Below, piece after piece: positions 41,786 to 51,386 of a stretch of 64,000 nucleotides of DNA (its first letter is position 1; every line of letters starts with the position of its first letter). A program made the translations under genes and the position numbers. Source of the DNA: Actinotignum schaalii_C (GTDB lineage Bacteria; Actinomycetota; Actinomycetes; Actinomycetales; Actinomycetaceae). The stretch lies in NCBI RefSeq assembly GCF_034119425.1, contig NZ_JAWUEL010000005.1:1-64000 (forward strand), in the 5' to 3' direction. Under the pieces are notes generated by a model, which did not search any database, was not told the DNA's origin, and saw only the letters and a list, made by a program, of their open reading frames with translations.

Positions 41786-44700
41786 CTATTCGCGCAGTTC
41801 AGACATGCGCTGGGATACCACGGTGGAAACCCCGTCCTCGCGCATCGCTACCCCGTACAGAGCATCGGCGATTTCCATTGTCCGCTTCTGGTGGGTGATG
41901 ACCAGGAGCTGGGAAGAGCGCTGCAATTCCCGGAAAATCTCGAGAAGGCGCCCCAGATTGACATCATCGAGGGCTGCTTCTACTTCGTCCATGACGTAGA
42001 ACGGGGAGGGACGCGCCATAAAGATTGCCACGAGGAAAGCAATGGCGGTGAGCGAGCGTTCCCCACCCGACAGCAAGGACAGCCGCTTGACGCGCTTGCC
42101 GGGTGGCCGCGCTTCGATTTCCACCCCGGTGGTCAGCACGTTCTCCGGGTCGGTGATAATGAGATGCCCTTCCCCACCCGGGAAGAGGCGAGCAAAGACC
42201 TGCTCGAAACGGGCGCTAATATCGCTGAGCGCGGCTTTCATGACGAGGGTGACTCGTTCATCAAGCTCCGCCACGATATCGAGAAGATCGGCGCGGGTCT
42301 TCTTCAGGTCATCAAGTTGCTGCGCGAGGTACTTTTGACGTTCTTCCAGCGCGGTGTGCTCCTCCAGGGCGAGCGGGTTAATGGTGCCCAGCCGCGCGAG
42401 GGCTCGCTGCGCCGTGGCCAGGCGCCGTTCCTGTTCAGCCCGCACGTAGGGCACCGCACCGTCCTCGGTGGGAACCTGGGTATGCGGTCCGAATTCCTCT
42501 ACGAGTGTGGCACTATCGATGCCCAAATCCTCGAGGGCACGGGTGGCCAGCTGTTCGTATTCCATGCGGGCACGGGCAGTTGCCAATTCACGGGCGTGGG
42601 TGGAATCTGCGAGGTCGCGTTCGCGGGTACGCAGCTGATCGACGCGTTCGCGTAGGTGCGTGAGCTGCCCCTCGGCGCCGTGTTGTTCTTCTTCTACCCG
42701 ACGACGCTGCTCGGCCACCTCGGCACGTAAGCTGCGTACGTGCGCTAAGGCTCGCACCGCCGCGGCCGCGACCTGTCCTGCCAGCACCGCATGTTCGGCG
42801 CGAACCTGGCGGGCTCGTTCTTCCCGTTCAAGACGTTCGCGGGCCAATCGAGCCCGGTTATCCAGGGCATCAGCGCGCCCACTCAACGCTCGGAAACGTT
42901 CTTCTGCGGTGCGCAGCGCCAATCGAGCCTCCGTTTCTTGTTTACGGGCGGCCACAGCGGCTTCGTGCGCGGTATCGCGCTGCCGGGAGAGACGCGTCAG
43001 TTCACCATCATCGGGAATCTCAGTAGCATTTTCTTCGGGCTCCGCGAAACTTTCTAGCTCTGCCTGCCGTGCGGCAATATCTTCCCGCAAGGAGGCGGCG
43101 CGCGCGACGGCGCGTTCTTCATCGGCACGGGCCGCAGCGAGGGCTTGGCGTAAAGCTCCTAATTGGGCAGTTGCGGCAGCCAGATTAGAGTCCCGCGCCG
43201 TCAGTTCGCTCCCGGAAGCCTCGGCGCGGGCCCGAGCCTCTTCCTCGGTACTCTCAGCTTTTCGCAGCGCACCAGCTGCTTCATCAGCGGCAGTGGCGGC
43301 GGCATCAAGTTGCTCGGAAGCGTCCTGATAGGCAGCTTGGCGGGTGAGGGTGGCAGCGGCGGTGGCTTCTCCCCCGGTAGCGGTGCACGCCGTGATAACG
43401 TCCCCGCTCGTTGTTACCGCGCGGGGTGCCCCGGCTGCCACGAGCAGGCGGGCTGTAACAAGATCAACGGTGAGTGCGGTGCCAGCTAGGAGCTGCTTGA
43501 GGAGGCCAGCCAGGTCACTGCCCGTCCCGGACCAACTCACCACCGATAATGCGCGCACGGCGGCATCCGGATCCGGGCGCACCGTCTCGAAAGCGGCGCT
43601 GAGTTCACCTTCGCGCGCGGCAGCTGCGGCGTCGTCGTTCTTCCCTTCCGTAATCGTGAGCGTGAGACGCCCGGCTTGCGCCTGCGCGGCGCCACGCAAA
43701 ATATCCACGGCGCTGTCGAGGTCATTCACCACCGCACCGGCGGCGGTTCCCGCCAGTGCATTTTCCGCCGCACTTTCCCAACCGCGTTCCACGTGGAGGT
43801 GGTCTCGTAACAACGCCGCACCGTGCTCGATAGCCCACGCGGTGGCATCTTCCGGTTCCAAAGAGAGCGCGAGGGTATCAACAATGGCCTGTAGGCGCGC
43901 CATCTCCTCGCGAGCACGTACCTCGTTCGCGCGCGCCTCTTCCACGGCAGCGCGGGCCTCCAGATGAGCCCGGGTATGTTCTTCATGGGCGGAAGCGAGG
44001 GTATCGTCCCCGGCGGAGGTAGCGACGAGCTCCTCCTCAATATCCGTGACCTGCACGCTGGTAGTCTGCACGCGCTGGCGCGCGGCCGCCACATCCTTGT
44101 CCACACGTTCAACTTCAGCCGCGAGCGCCTCAAGCCGCGAGCGTACGGCGGAAACCTTCCCGGCACGGCGTGCGGCGTTCTCGCGAGCGTCGGCGCGCAC
44201 TCGGCTCGCCTCGTTATAGGCGCGCTCGGCCACAGCTTCCGCAGTTTCAGTTTCCTCCCGCTGGGTGAGGACGACGCGCAAAGCATCCTGAGCATCGCGG
44301 ACGCGCCCCTCAAGTTCTTCTTCTTCGGCCCGGGCCCGTACAGCTCGCGCATGGAGCTCCTCCGGGTCGTCTTGGCCGCCCCGTGCAGGCATGGTGCTCA
44401 GGGTGCGTTCACGTTCGCGCGCCAGCTCGTCCATGGCGCGAAATCTTTCCTCGAGGGAAGCGAGACGTTCGGAGCTATCCCGAAGAGCTGAGAGCTGCGG
44501 GTTGAGGCGCGCGTGATGGTCCTCTGCCGTAGCGAGGGCGGCTCGGGCCTGAGTGAGGGCCACTTGGTTTTCTTCGCGCAGCTGAGCGGTACGCTGATCT
44601 TCAGCAGCTCCGGCTTCCAGCCTGGCCTGCGCCTGGGCCAGATCATCAGCGAGAAGACGAGCCCGCGCGTCGCGTTCGGTTGCCTGAATGATCTGGGCAC

Positions 44701-45340
44701 GGCGGGCTGCCTCAGCCTGTTTGGCGAGCGGTCCGAGCTGACGGCGCAGCTCCGCAGTGAGGTCCTCCACCCGCGTGAACGAACCCTTCATTGCTTCGAG
44801 CTTGCGCAGAGTTTTTTCTTTACGGCGACGGTGCTTGAGCACTCCGGCAGCTTCTTCCACAATATTGCGGCGCTCTTCGGGACTCGAAGTGAGGACTTCA
44901 TCGAGGCGGCCCTGCCCGATAATGACATGCATTTCGCGCCCCATGCCGGTGTCTGAGAGAAGTTCTTGGACGTCAAGGAGGCGTGCCGGCGTACCATTAA
45001 TGGCATATTCGGAACCGCCGGCACGGAAGAGGGTTCGGGTGATCGTCACTTCCGAATACTCAATGGGGAGCACACCATCAGAATTATCGATAGTAAGGGA
45101 GACTTCCGCGCGTCCGAGCGCGGGACGGCGCGACGTGCCAGCAAAAATAACATCCGCCATGGAGCCACCACGCAAAGTTTTCGCACCCTGTTCGCCCATC
45201 ACCCAGGCGAGAGCATCCACCACATTGGATTTCCCTGAGCCGTTAGGGCCTACCACCGCATTAATCCCGGGTTCAAAGCGCACTGTGGTGGCGGTGGCAA
45301 AGGATTTGAATCCTCGCATGGTCAAGGTTTTTAAGTGCAC
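41786..45340 (-). CDS. smc: Chromosome segregation protein SMC
   Basis: SMC condenses and segregates the chromosome with ScpAB. The 1184-residue protein has the N-terminal Walker A GPNGSGKSNVVDALAWVMG, two long coiled coils, a hinge (about 505-660) and the C-terminal signature LLSGGERSLTAIAFLVAIF with Walker B YVMDEVEAALDD. The coiled coils are Ala/Glu/Arg-rich. Starts with GTG (MHLKTLTMRGFKSFA). Confidence 0.97.
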   Translation of the reverse strand: MHLKTLTMRGFKSFATATTVRFEPGINAVVGPNGSGKSNVVDALAWVMGEQGAKTLRGGSMADVIFAGTSRRPALGRAEVSLTIDNSDGVLPIEYSEVTITRTLFRAGGSEYAINGTPARLLDVQELLSDTGMGREMHVIIGQGRLDEVLTSSPEERRNIVEEAAGVLKHRRRKEKTLRKLEAMKGSFTRVEDLTAELRRQLGPLAKQAEAARRAQIIQATERDARARLLADDLAQAQARLEAGAAEDQRTAQLREENQVALTQARAALATAEDHHARLNPQLSALRDSSERLASLEERFRAMDELARERERTLSTMPARGGQDDPEELHARAVRARAEEEELEGRVRDAQDALRVVLTQREETETAEAVAERAYNEASRVRADARENAARRAGKVSAVRSRLEALAAEVERVDKDVAAARQRVQTTSVQVTDIEEELVATSAGDDTLASAHEEHTRAHLEARAAVEEARANEVRAREEMARLQAIVDTLALSLEPEDATAWAIEHGAALLRDHLHVERGWESAAENALAGTAAGAVVNDLDSAVDILRGAAQAQAGRLTLTITEGKNDDAAAAAREGELSAAFETVRPDPDAAVRALSVVSWSGTGSDLAGLLKQLLAGTALTVDLVTARLLVAAGAPRAVTTSGDVITACTATGGEATAAATLTRQAAYQDASEQLDAAATAADEAAGALRKAESTEEEARARAEASGSELTARDSNLAAATAQLGALRQALAAARADEERAVARAASLREDIAARQAELESFAEPEENATEIPDDGELTRLSRQRDTAHEAAVAARKQETEARLALRTAEERFRALSGRADALDNRARLARERLEREERARQVRAEHAVLAGQVAAAAVRALAHVRSLRAEVAEQRRRVEEEQHGAEGQLTHLRERVDQLRTRERDLADSTHARELATARARMEYEQLATRALEDLGIDSATLVEEFGPHTQVPTEDGAVPYVRAEQERRLATAQRALARLGTINPLALEEHTALEERQKYLAQQLDDLKKTRADLLDIVAELDERVTLVMKAALSDISARFEQVFARLFPGGEGHLIITDPENVLTTGVEIEARPPGKRVKRLSLLSGGERSLTAIAFLVAIFMARPSPFYVMDEVEAALDDVNLGRLLEIFRELQRSSQLLVITHQKRTMEIADALYGVAMREDGVSTVVSQRMSELRE

Positions 45341-45460
45341 GATTACAGATTATGCCAGACGGCGCCACCGGTGGCGCTACGACGGGGCGTTATGACAGTT
45401 GCAACCGGTACCCGTGGTCGCGGTGGCACGCCGGCGACACACCGCACCGTACCGGGACCG

Positions 45461-47020
45461 CTAGAACATGAAGGGGACGACGACGATCTTGTAAATAAGT
45501 GCAATCGCGAAGGTCGTAGCGTAACCGGTCATCACCCGGTTATCGGTGGTACGCGAGGTAGCGTAGGAAAGCACGGCCGGCTGACCGAGCAATCCTGCCA
45601 CCGCACCCGAAGAACGGGTGGCAGAGGAACCAAGCGCCCACGCGGCAGCCATCATGACTCCGCACCCGACAATACTCACCGCTGCGGCCAAGAGCAGCGA
45701 TTTCAAGCCCACCATTGTGAAGACGGTCGAGGCAAAAGCAGAACCGGAGTTGAGGCCGACTGCCGCGAGGAAGAGCATGAGGCCAAACTGGCGCAGGGTC
45801 AGATTCGCGGGGCGCGGGAGTTGCCAGGGTACCCGGCCGGTGCGGTGCACCGCTCCGAGGATCAGCCCCACCACAAGCGGGCCGCCGGCCGCACCCAGGG
45901 AAAAGGCCGCGCCACCCGGTAGCGGGATTTCCACCAGTCCGAGAGCAAAGCCCAGGGCAAGGCCACCGGCTGCTGCCACCCAGTCCAGTTCGGAGGAGCT
46001 GGAGACCGAGTCACCGAAATACTCTTCGAGTTCTTCTACCCGCGAGGTAGGTAAGGCGACTTCTACCACGTCGCCCATTTCCAGGTAGGTATCCGGGGTG
46101 GCGAGGATCTCGTCATCGGCACGGCGGATAACCGTCACCCGTGCTTCGAAACGACGATAGAGCGGGAGGGAACCCACCGTGAGCCCAGCAATATCCCGAT
46201 TGGATACCGTAAAACGGTGCACCGCCAGATAGGGATCAGTCAGCCGCCGATGACGCATCCGGCTACCCAGGCGTTCGATAGCTTCAGAAAGCGCCGCCCG
46301 GGAAGCGAAAATACGAACCCTATCCCCCGGTTCCAGAGCACGCTCCATATCGAGGATATGCCAACGGCGATTGCGCCGCATTGCTACGAATCGCACCTGT
46401 TGTCCGGCTATATCCCGCATCTGCTGCGCGGAGATCTCCCGATCCACGTACACGGTTGCCTGTTCCAGTTCCACATCATCCGGATCGAGTTGGTCATGAC
46501 GGGCTTTCCATTCCCGGTTAATAAAAATAGCGACCATGACAATGGCGAGCGTGACCCCGACCGGGTAACCAATGGAGTAGCCCACCGCCGGATTATCCGG
46601 GTCGGTCATTTCCTGGGCGAGAGCAAGCGAGGGCGTCGAGGTGAGCGAACCTGCGAAAACACCCACGGCAGTACCGCGCAATAAACCGAGAAGCTCGCCC
46701 AGTCCCACCGCGGCCGCCGCACCGGCCGTAATCGCAATAACTGAGGCGAGCATAAGGCCTAGCTGTTTGCGGATCTCCTGGAAGAATGTTTCCCCGGCTT
46801 CCAATCCAATCATGTAAACGAAAATACCCAGGCCCAAATCTTGCAGGAGCACGAGGAGGGAGGTGGAGGGCGGAACCACCGCACCGACAAGCAAACCGAT
46901 GAAAAGCGCTCCCGCTGCCCCGAATTTCAGGGGACCAAAAGGAATCGCCCCGAAGGCAGCGCCAAGCGCCACCACAATGAAAACAACGAGAACGGTATTG
47001 CTGGCAAGGATATCGAGCAC
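45461..47020 (-). CDS. AAE/YidE family transporter with TrkA-C domains
   Basis: A 519-residue transporter with five N-terminal helices, two central RCK_C (TrkA-C) regulatory domains (about 180-340, with DRVRIFASRAALSEAIERLGSR and MGDVVEVALPTSRVEELEEYFG) and about six C-terminal helices. This layout matches the aspartate:alanine exchanger/YidE-YbjL family. Substrate unknown. In many relatives mutM and rnc follow smc here instead. Confidence 0.88.
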   Translation of the reverse strand: MLDILASNTVLVVFIVVALGAAFGAIPFGPLKFGAAGALFIGLLVGAVVPPSTSLLVLLQDLGLGIFVYMIGLEAGETFFQEIRKQLGLMLASVIAITAGAAAAVGLGELLGLLRGTAVGVFAGSLTSTPSLALAQEMTDPDNPAVGYSIGYPVGVTLAIVMVAIFINREWKARHDQLDPDDVELEQATVYVDREISAQQMRDIAGQQVRFVAMRRNRRWHILDMERALEPGDRVRIFASRAALSEAIERLGSRMRHRRLTDPYLAVHRFTVSNRDIAGLTVGSLPLYRRFEARVTVIRRADDEILATPDTYLEMGDVVEVALPTSRVEELEEYFGDSVSSSSELDWVAAAGGLALGFALGLVEIPLPGGAAFSLGAAGGPLVVGLILGAVHRTGRVPWQLPRPANLTLRQFGLMLFLAAVGLNSGSAFASTVFTMVGLKSLLLAAAVSIVGCGVMMAAAWALGSSATRSSGAVAGLLGQPAVLSYATSRTTDNRVMTGYATTFAIALIYKIVVVPFMF

Positions 47021-47115
47021 AGTGCCACCTCGGGGTTAAAGACTGGTAGAACGTTGCCTACTCTACCAATTTGGTACACCGTGCCAGTGCTTTCGGGCCC
47101 GGTGTCCGCCCCGTC

Positions 47116-48654
47116 CTACTCGGTAGGGGCTTCGTCAGGAGCCCCTTTACCCATCATTTGACGCGCCATTCCTGCCAGATAAACCGATCCAACTACTGTC
47201 ACCACCGGCGTGGCGAGCTCATCGCCCGCTTCGGCCTCGGCCCATCCGGAAGCTTCGTCAATCGCGGCGAGCAGATCGCGTTCCACCCGCACCCTTTCTG
47301 CACCGAAGACCGCCCGCGCCAGCTCTGCCAGGTCCTCGGCGTCCATGGCACGTTCACCGGGCATATCGGTGATGACAACAGCGTCCAAGACCGGCTCGAA
47401 CTGCCCGAGGGTTCCTTCCACATCCTTATCTGCCATCATGGCGAGCACCCCAACCCGCCGGCCGGGATAGTACTCTTCCAGCGCGGCGGCTGTGTGTGCG
47501 GCACCGTGAGGGTTATGGGCCGCGTCCACGAGGACGGTAGGCGAGGTACGCACCACTTCGAGGCGCCCGGGCGAAGTAACGGCCATCAGTGCATGTTCGA
47601 CGACGTCACCCGCAAGCGCGCGCCCCCCGAAGAATGCTTCAACCGCAGTGATGGCCAGCGCCGCGTTCTCTGCCTGATACGAGCCGCGCAGTGCGAGAGG
47701 AATATCGTCGTAGCGGGCCGCGGGGGTGCGCACAGTCATAAGCTGACCACCCACCGCAGTCTCCCGCCCGAGGACCTGGATGTCTTTCCCGTAGACGGAT
47801 ACGTGGGCGCGGGCCCGGTGGGCTGCCTGAGCGATAGCCGCACCGGCTTCCTCGGGTTGGGAGGCGCTCACCACGCTGGCCCCGGGTTTAATAATCCCAA
47901 CTTTTTCACCCGCGATCTGTGCGATGGTGTGCCCGAGCCATCGTTCATGGTCGAGAGCGATGGGGGTGAGAACAGCGACGTCGCCGTCAATCACATTGGT
48001 GGCATCCCACCTTCCCCCCATGCCCACTTCGACCACCGCCACATCGATAGGTGCGGCGGCGAAAGCTACGTAGGCCATGACCACAAACACTTCGAAGAAG
48101 CTCATGCGCGGCCCACCCTCCGCTTGGGAGCGCTGGTCCACTAGTTCGACGAACGGCGCGACATCTTCCCATGCCTGAATGAAATCCGCGCGGGAAATAT
48201 TATGTCCGTCGATAGCGATGCGCTCACGCACCGACACCAGGTGCGGGGAGGTGAAACGCCCGGTACGCAGACCGTGCTCGCGTAGCAGCGCTTCGATCAT
48301 GCGTGCCGTCGAGGTTTTCCCATTGGTGCCCGTCACGTGCACGCACCGGTAGGAATGGTGCGGATTACCGAGTAAATCCAGGCACATCTGAACGCGCTCA
48401 AGGGAGGGCTGCACCTTATGTTCGGGGGCGCGGGTGAGGATATCCCGGTAGATCTCATCCACCCGAGCTTCTTCTGCGGTGGTATCCGCGAGTTCAACGG
48501 TAGGATCAGGTGACTCCTTGACCTCTCGGAGCACCGCTTCGTCCCCGAAAATTCCAGAGTTGAGGACCTCGGAAAGCGCCGCGTCAAGTTCGGCTTCCCG
48601 CGCATCTTCACTGTCGTACCCCGCGCCATCGTACCCAACGTTATTCGTACCCAT
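47116..48654 (-). CDS. folC: Bifunctional folylpolyglutamate/dihydrofolate synthase
   Basis: FolC adds glutamate to dihydropteroate and folates. The 512-residue protein has the Mur-ligase ATP loop VTGTNGKTSTARMIEALL, SPHLVSVRERI, VVEVGMGGRWDATNVI and HNPHGAAH. An unusual N-terminal extension of about 75 acidic residues precedes the core. I chose the ATG at 48654 with AAAGGGG upstream. Confidence 0.94.
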   Translation of the reverse strand: MGTNNVGYDGAGYDSEDAREAELDAALSEVLNSGIFGDEAVLREVKESPDPTVELADTTAEEARVDEIYRDILTRAPEHKVQPSLERVQMCLDLLGNPHHSYRCVHVTGTNGKTSTARMIEALLREHGLRTGRFTSPHLVSVRERIAIDGHNISRADFIQAWEDVAPFVELVDQRSQAEGGPRMSFFEVFVVMAYVAFAAAPIDVAVVEVGMGGRWDATNVIDGDVAVLTPIALDHERWLGHTIAQIAGEKVGIIKPGASVVSASQPEEAGAAIAQAAHRARAHVSVYGKDIQVLGRETAVGGQLMTVRTPAARYDDIPLALRGSYQAENAALAITAVEAFFGGRALAGDVVEHALMAVTSPGRLEVVRTSPTVLVDAAHNPHGAAHTAAALEEYYPGRRVGVLAMMADKDVEGTLGQFEPVLDAVVITDMPGERAMDAEDLAELARAVFGAERVRVERDLLAAIDEASGWAEAEAGDELATPVVTVVGSVYLAGMARQMMGKGAPDEAPTE

Positions 48655-48689
48655 ACCTGCCCCTTTCACGGCACACCAGCATATACCAC

Positions 48690-48731
48690 GGGGCCCACGG
48701 TGCGACTGGCGCTGCCAGCCCCGTGGGCCCC
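48690..48731 (-). terminator. Terminator hairpin downstream of the MFS gene
   Basis: An 11-bp GC stem (48690-48700 with 48721-48731) encloses an inner stem (48706-48710 with 48714-48718). It lies 48 nt past the MFS transporter stop and above folC. Confidence 0.85.
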
Positions 48732-48778
48732 GTTCCCGCACACTACCGGTCCGCACGAACCCTTATGTACGGATGTAT

Positions 48779-50218
48779 CTAGGAGGCTGATTCCTCCGCG
48801 TTCTCAACCGACGGGATGAGGGTGGAGAGGAGAAGCGCAATAATCACAAGGACCGCACCCACCGCAATTCCGGCCTGATAACCACCCACCAGGTTCTCAG
48901 TGCCACCCACGGCGGTGGCCACAGCGGTGAGGATCGCGAAGGAAAGCCCGGCTCCCAGGTTGAAGGCACCGGCATTCATTCCCGGTAGGTAGCCCTGGTT
49001 ATCAGCCGGGGAGAGCACGATACCCAAGCCGTTGAGCATGATATTGACGGTACCGGCGTAGGTAATACCGATGGCCACGCACAGGAAGAAGATAAGCGAC
49101 TTCGACGGTGCCCCCACACCGAACACCGCGATCCCGAGGAAAATAACCGTGGAGAGCAGCCCCGCCTGGAGTACCTTCTTGTAGCCGAAACGCGAAGCGA
49201 GCTGCCCGGCGATCGGCCCCATAATAAGACCGGCAATCGCGTAGGGCGTCAGCGTCACGAAGGAGACCGTTTCGGCCGGGAGCTCCAGACCACCGGCACT
49301 GGCTTCCAGCTGCGCCAGGTTCGGGATGAGACCGTTCATGACCGCGAATACCCCGGTCATGGTGAAGAGAGTGGTGGACAGGAGAGCCCAGGTGCGCCGT
49401 TGCTTGAGGTAGCGAGTGGCCACTAGCGGGTGTGCGCGCGAGGACTCGATCTTCCAGAAAATCACCGCGGAAACGGCGGCCACCAGGATTTCCACGCCGA
49501 TGAGCCACCAGCGGGCATCCCCGAGCTTGCCTAACTCATTGAAAGCGAAATAGACGCAGCCAAAAACGATGAGGAGTGCGATAACGCCGGGCCAGTCCAT
49601 CGGGGTGCGGTCGCCCTGGGATTCACGGGTCCCGAACACCGACGCCAGGAAAGCGACGGCGCACACAACTGCCATGCACAAGAAAACGGAGCGGAAGCCC
49701 CAGTTCCCGGCGAGCCAGCCGCCCAACAGGGCGTCTACTCCTGCGATACCGCCGTTGACGGAGGTAAGAATAGCCATGTACTTGGCGTAACGGCGCGGTT
49801 CGGGTACTTCCTGGTGCAGCATCACAAGGGTGAGAGGCACCATCGGCCCCGCCGTCCCCTGAATCACACGCCCGATACCGAGGATCGTGACATTGGGAGC
49901 GAGTGCCGAGACTACGCATCCGATCCCGGTAGCCAGGAGCATGCCCAGCAGAATCTTCTTGCGCCCGATAAGGTCGCCCCAGCGCGGCAGGAAAAGGGAG
50001 AAGAGCGCGGCGGAAGCGAAGAAGGCCGTTTGGGTCACGCCAATTTCAACCTCGGTCGCATTGAGTTCCACGCTCATAGTATGCAGAGCTGGGGAAAGCA
50101 TGGAAGCGTTGAGCTGGAAGGCGAAGACAGCGCAGAGCAGCGCGGCCATCAGCACGATAATATTCGTGCGCGAACCGGATTGCGCCCGGCCGGCACGTGT
50201 GGGAACGGACGATGCCAT
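48779..50218 (-). CDS. MFS transporter, DHA2-like
   Basis: A 479-residue permease with about fourteen helices. The motif A loop RWGDLIGRKKILLGMLLATGIG (residues about 78-99) and motif C-like text mark the drug:H+ antiporter-2 layout. The gene sits 94 nt downstream of the nucleoside hydrolase, so a nucleoside or purine role is conceivable, but the fold fits multidrug efflux equally. Substrate unknown. Confidence 0.88.
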   Translation of the reverse strand: MASSVPTRAGRAQSGSRTNIIVLMAALLCAVFAFQLNASMLSPALHTMSVELNATEVEIGVTQTAFFASAALFSLFLPRWGDLIGRKKILLGMLLATGIGCVVSALAPNVTILGIGRVIQGTAGPMVPLTLVMLHQEVPEPRRYAKYMAILTSVNGGIAGVDALLGGWLAGNWGFRSVFLCMAVVCAVAFLASVFGTRESQGDRTPMDWPGVIALLIVFGCVYFAFNELGKLGDARWWLIGVEILVAAVSAVIFWKIESSRAHPLVATRYLKQRRTWALLSTTLFTMTGVFAVMNGLIPNLAQLEASAGGLELPAETVSFVTLTPYAIAGLIMGPIAGQLASRFGYKKVLQAGLLSTVIFLGIAVFGVGAPSKSLIFFLCVAIGITYAGTVNIMLNGLGIVLSPADNQGYLPGMNAGAFNLGAGLSFAILTAVATAVGGTENLVGGYQAGIAVGAVLVIIALLLSTLIPSVENAEESAS

Positions 50219-50312
50219 AGTTTTTCTTTCTCACCGGGGAGGACGACGCCGCACCGTGGCGGCACCGCCCTCCGTTCACAAAGGTTGGGTTGGACGGGGA
50301 TTAGCCCCGTGG

Positions 50313-51281
50313 TTAGCCCAGGTAGTGGTGTTCACCCACGCGCTCCAGCGCATCGGCGATGAGATCCCAGAAACGCCCGTGATCGAGTCGGGTCGCAGCC
50401 CAGGTGTGGCAGTCCTCGGGAATGGGTCCGCGGAAATCAGCCACTGTCATCCCCACGGTGAGGGTTCCGGTGAGTTCCACATCAATGGGGACCTGCACCG
50501 TTTCCACGATGGTGGGGTCAATAAGATAGGCAACCGCGCACGGATCATGCACCGGCGGGTAGTCGAAGCCCTGCGCGTCCTGGTAGGAAGCACGGAAGAA
50601 ATCCATGAGTTCGTGGACGAAACGGGCCGGCTGGGTGCCCACCGCATCAATTTTTGCGTAGGCTTCCGGGGTGCAGAGCGCCTGGTGGGTGAGATCCAGG
50701 CCCACCATGACCACCTTCCACGGTTCGTTGAAAACGATATGCGCGGCTTCGGGGTCGATCTTAATATTGAATTCGGCCACCGCGGACCAGTTACCAACGT
50801 GGTACCCCCCACCCATGAGGACCACCTGCTTGACACGCTCGGCCAGGCGCGGTTCCTTACGTACCGCCAGCGCGATATTGGTGAGCGGGCCGGTGGGAAC
50901 CAGGGTGACGGTTCCCGGTTCGTGCGCCATCACCGTGTCAATAATGAGGTCGACGGCGTGCCGGGAATCAAGCTCGATAGCCGGGGCTGGCAGTTCGGTG
51001 CCGTCCAAGCCGGTATCCCCGTGAATATCGGGGGCGACTTCCACCGGGCGTACTAGCGGTCGGTCGCATCCGGCCGCGAAAGGCACGCCGGTCATTTTCA
51101 TTACGGTGCCCACGGCGAGGGCATTATTCGTAACCTTCTTCAGGGTTTGGTTGCCACCCACCGTGGTGACGGCAAGCAGTTCAATCTGCGGATTCGCCCA
51201 CGCCAGCAGCATCGCAACGGCGTCGTCATGACCGGGATCGCAATCCAAAATGATTTTTTCCGGGGTGTGCTGTGTTGCCAT
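50313..51281 (-). CDS. Nucleoside hydrolase (IunH family)
   Basis: Cleaves the N-glycosidic bond of ribonucleosides for salvage. The 322-residue protein has the calcium-binding start IILDCDPGHDDAVAM, the second Asp site, and GGGYHVGNW and DPCAVAYLIDPT near the active site. I chose the ATG at 51281 because GGAGAA lies six bases upstream. Preferred base (inosine, uridine or other) cannot be told. Confidence 0.93.
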   Translation of the reverse strand: MATQHTPEKIILDCDPGHDDAVAMLLAWANPQIELLAVTTVGGNQTLKKVTNNALAVGTVMKMTGVPFAAGCDRPLVRPVEVAPDIHGDTGLDGTELPAPAIELDSRHAVDLIIDTVMAHEPGTVTLVPTGPLTNIALAVRKEPRLAERVKQVVLMGGGYHVGNWSAVAEFNIKIDPEAAHIVFNEPWKVVMVGLDLTHQALCTPEAYAKIDAVGTQPARFVHELMDFFRASYQDAQGFDYPPVHDPCAVAYLIDPTIVETVQVPIDVELTGTLTVGMTVADFRGPIPEDCHTWAATRLDHGRFWDLIADALERVGEHHYLG

Positions 51282-51386
51282 GTTTTTCTCCACATCCTTG
51301 GGGAACTCCCACGGAGTTCTACGTAGTTTCATTAAAACATAGAAACAATAGCTTCACCGCGAGCGTTCGCCGACACCCCGCAAATA

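Noticed and set aside
45301..45320. Second tRNA T-loop-like sequence (GGATTTGAATCC)
   Set aside because: It is within the smc start region and encodes GFKSF; no tRNA fold surrounds it.
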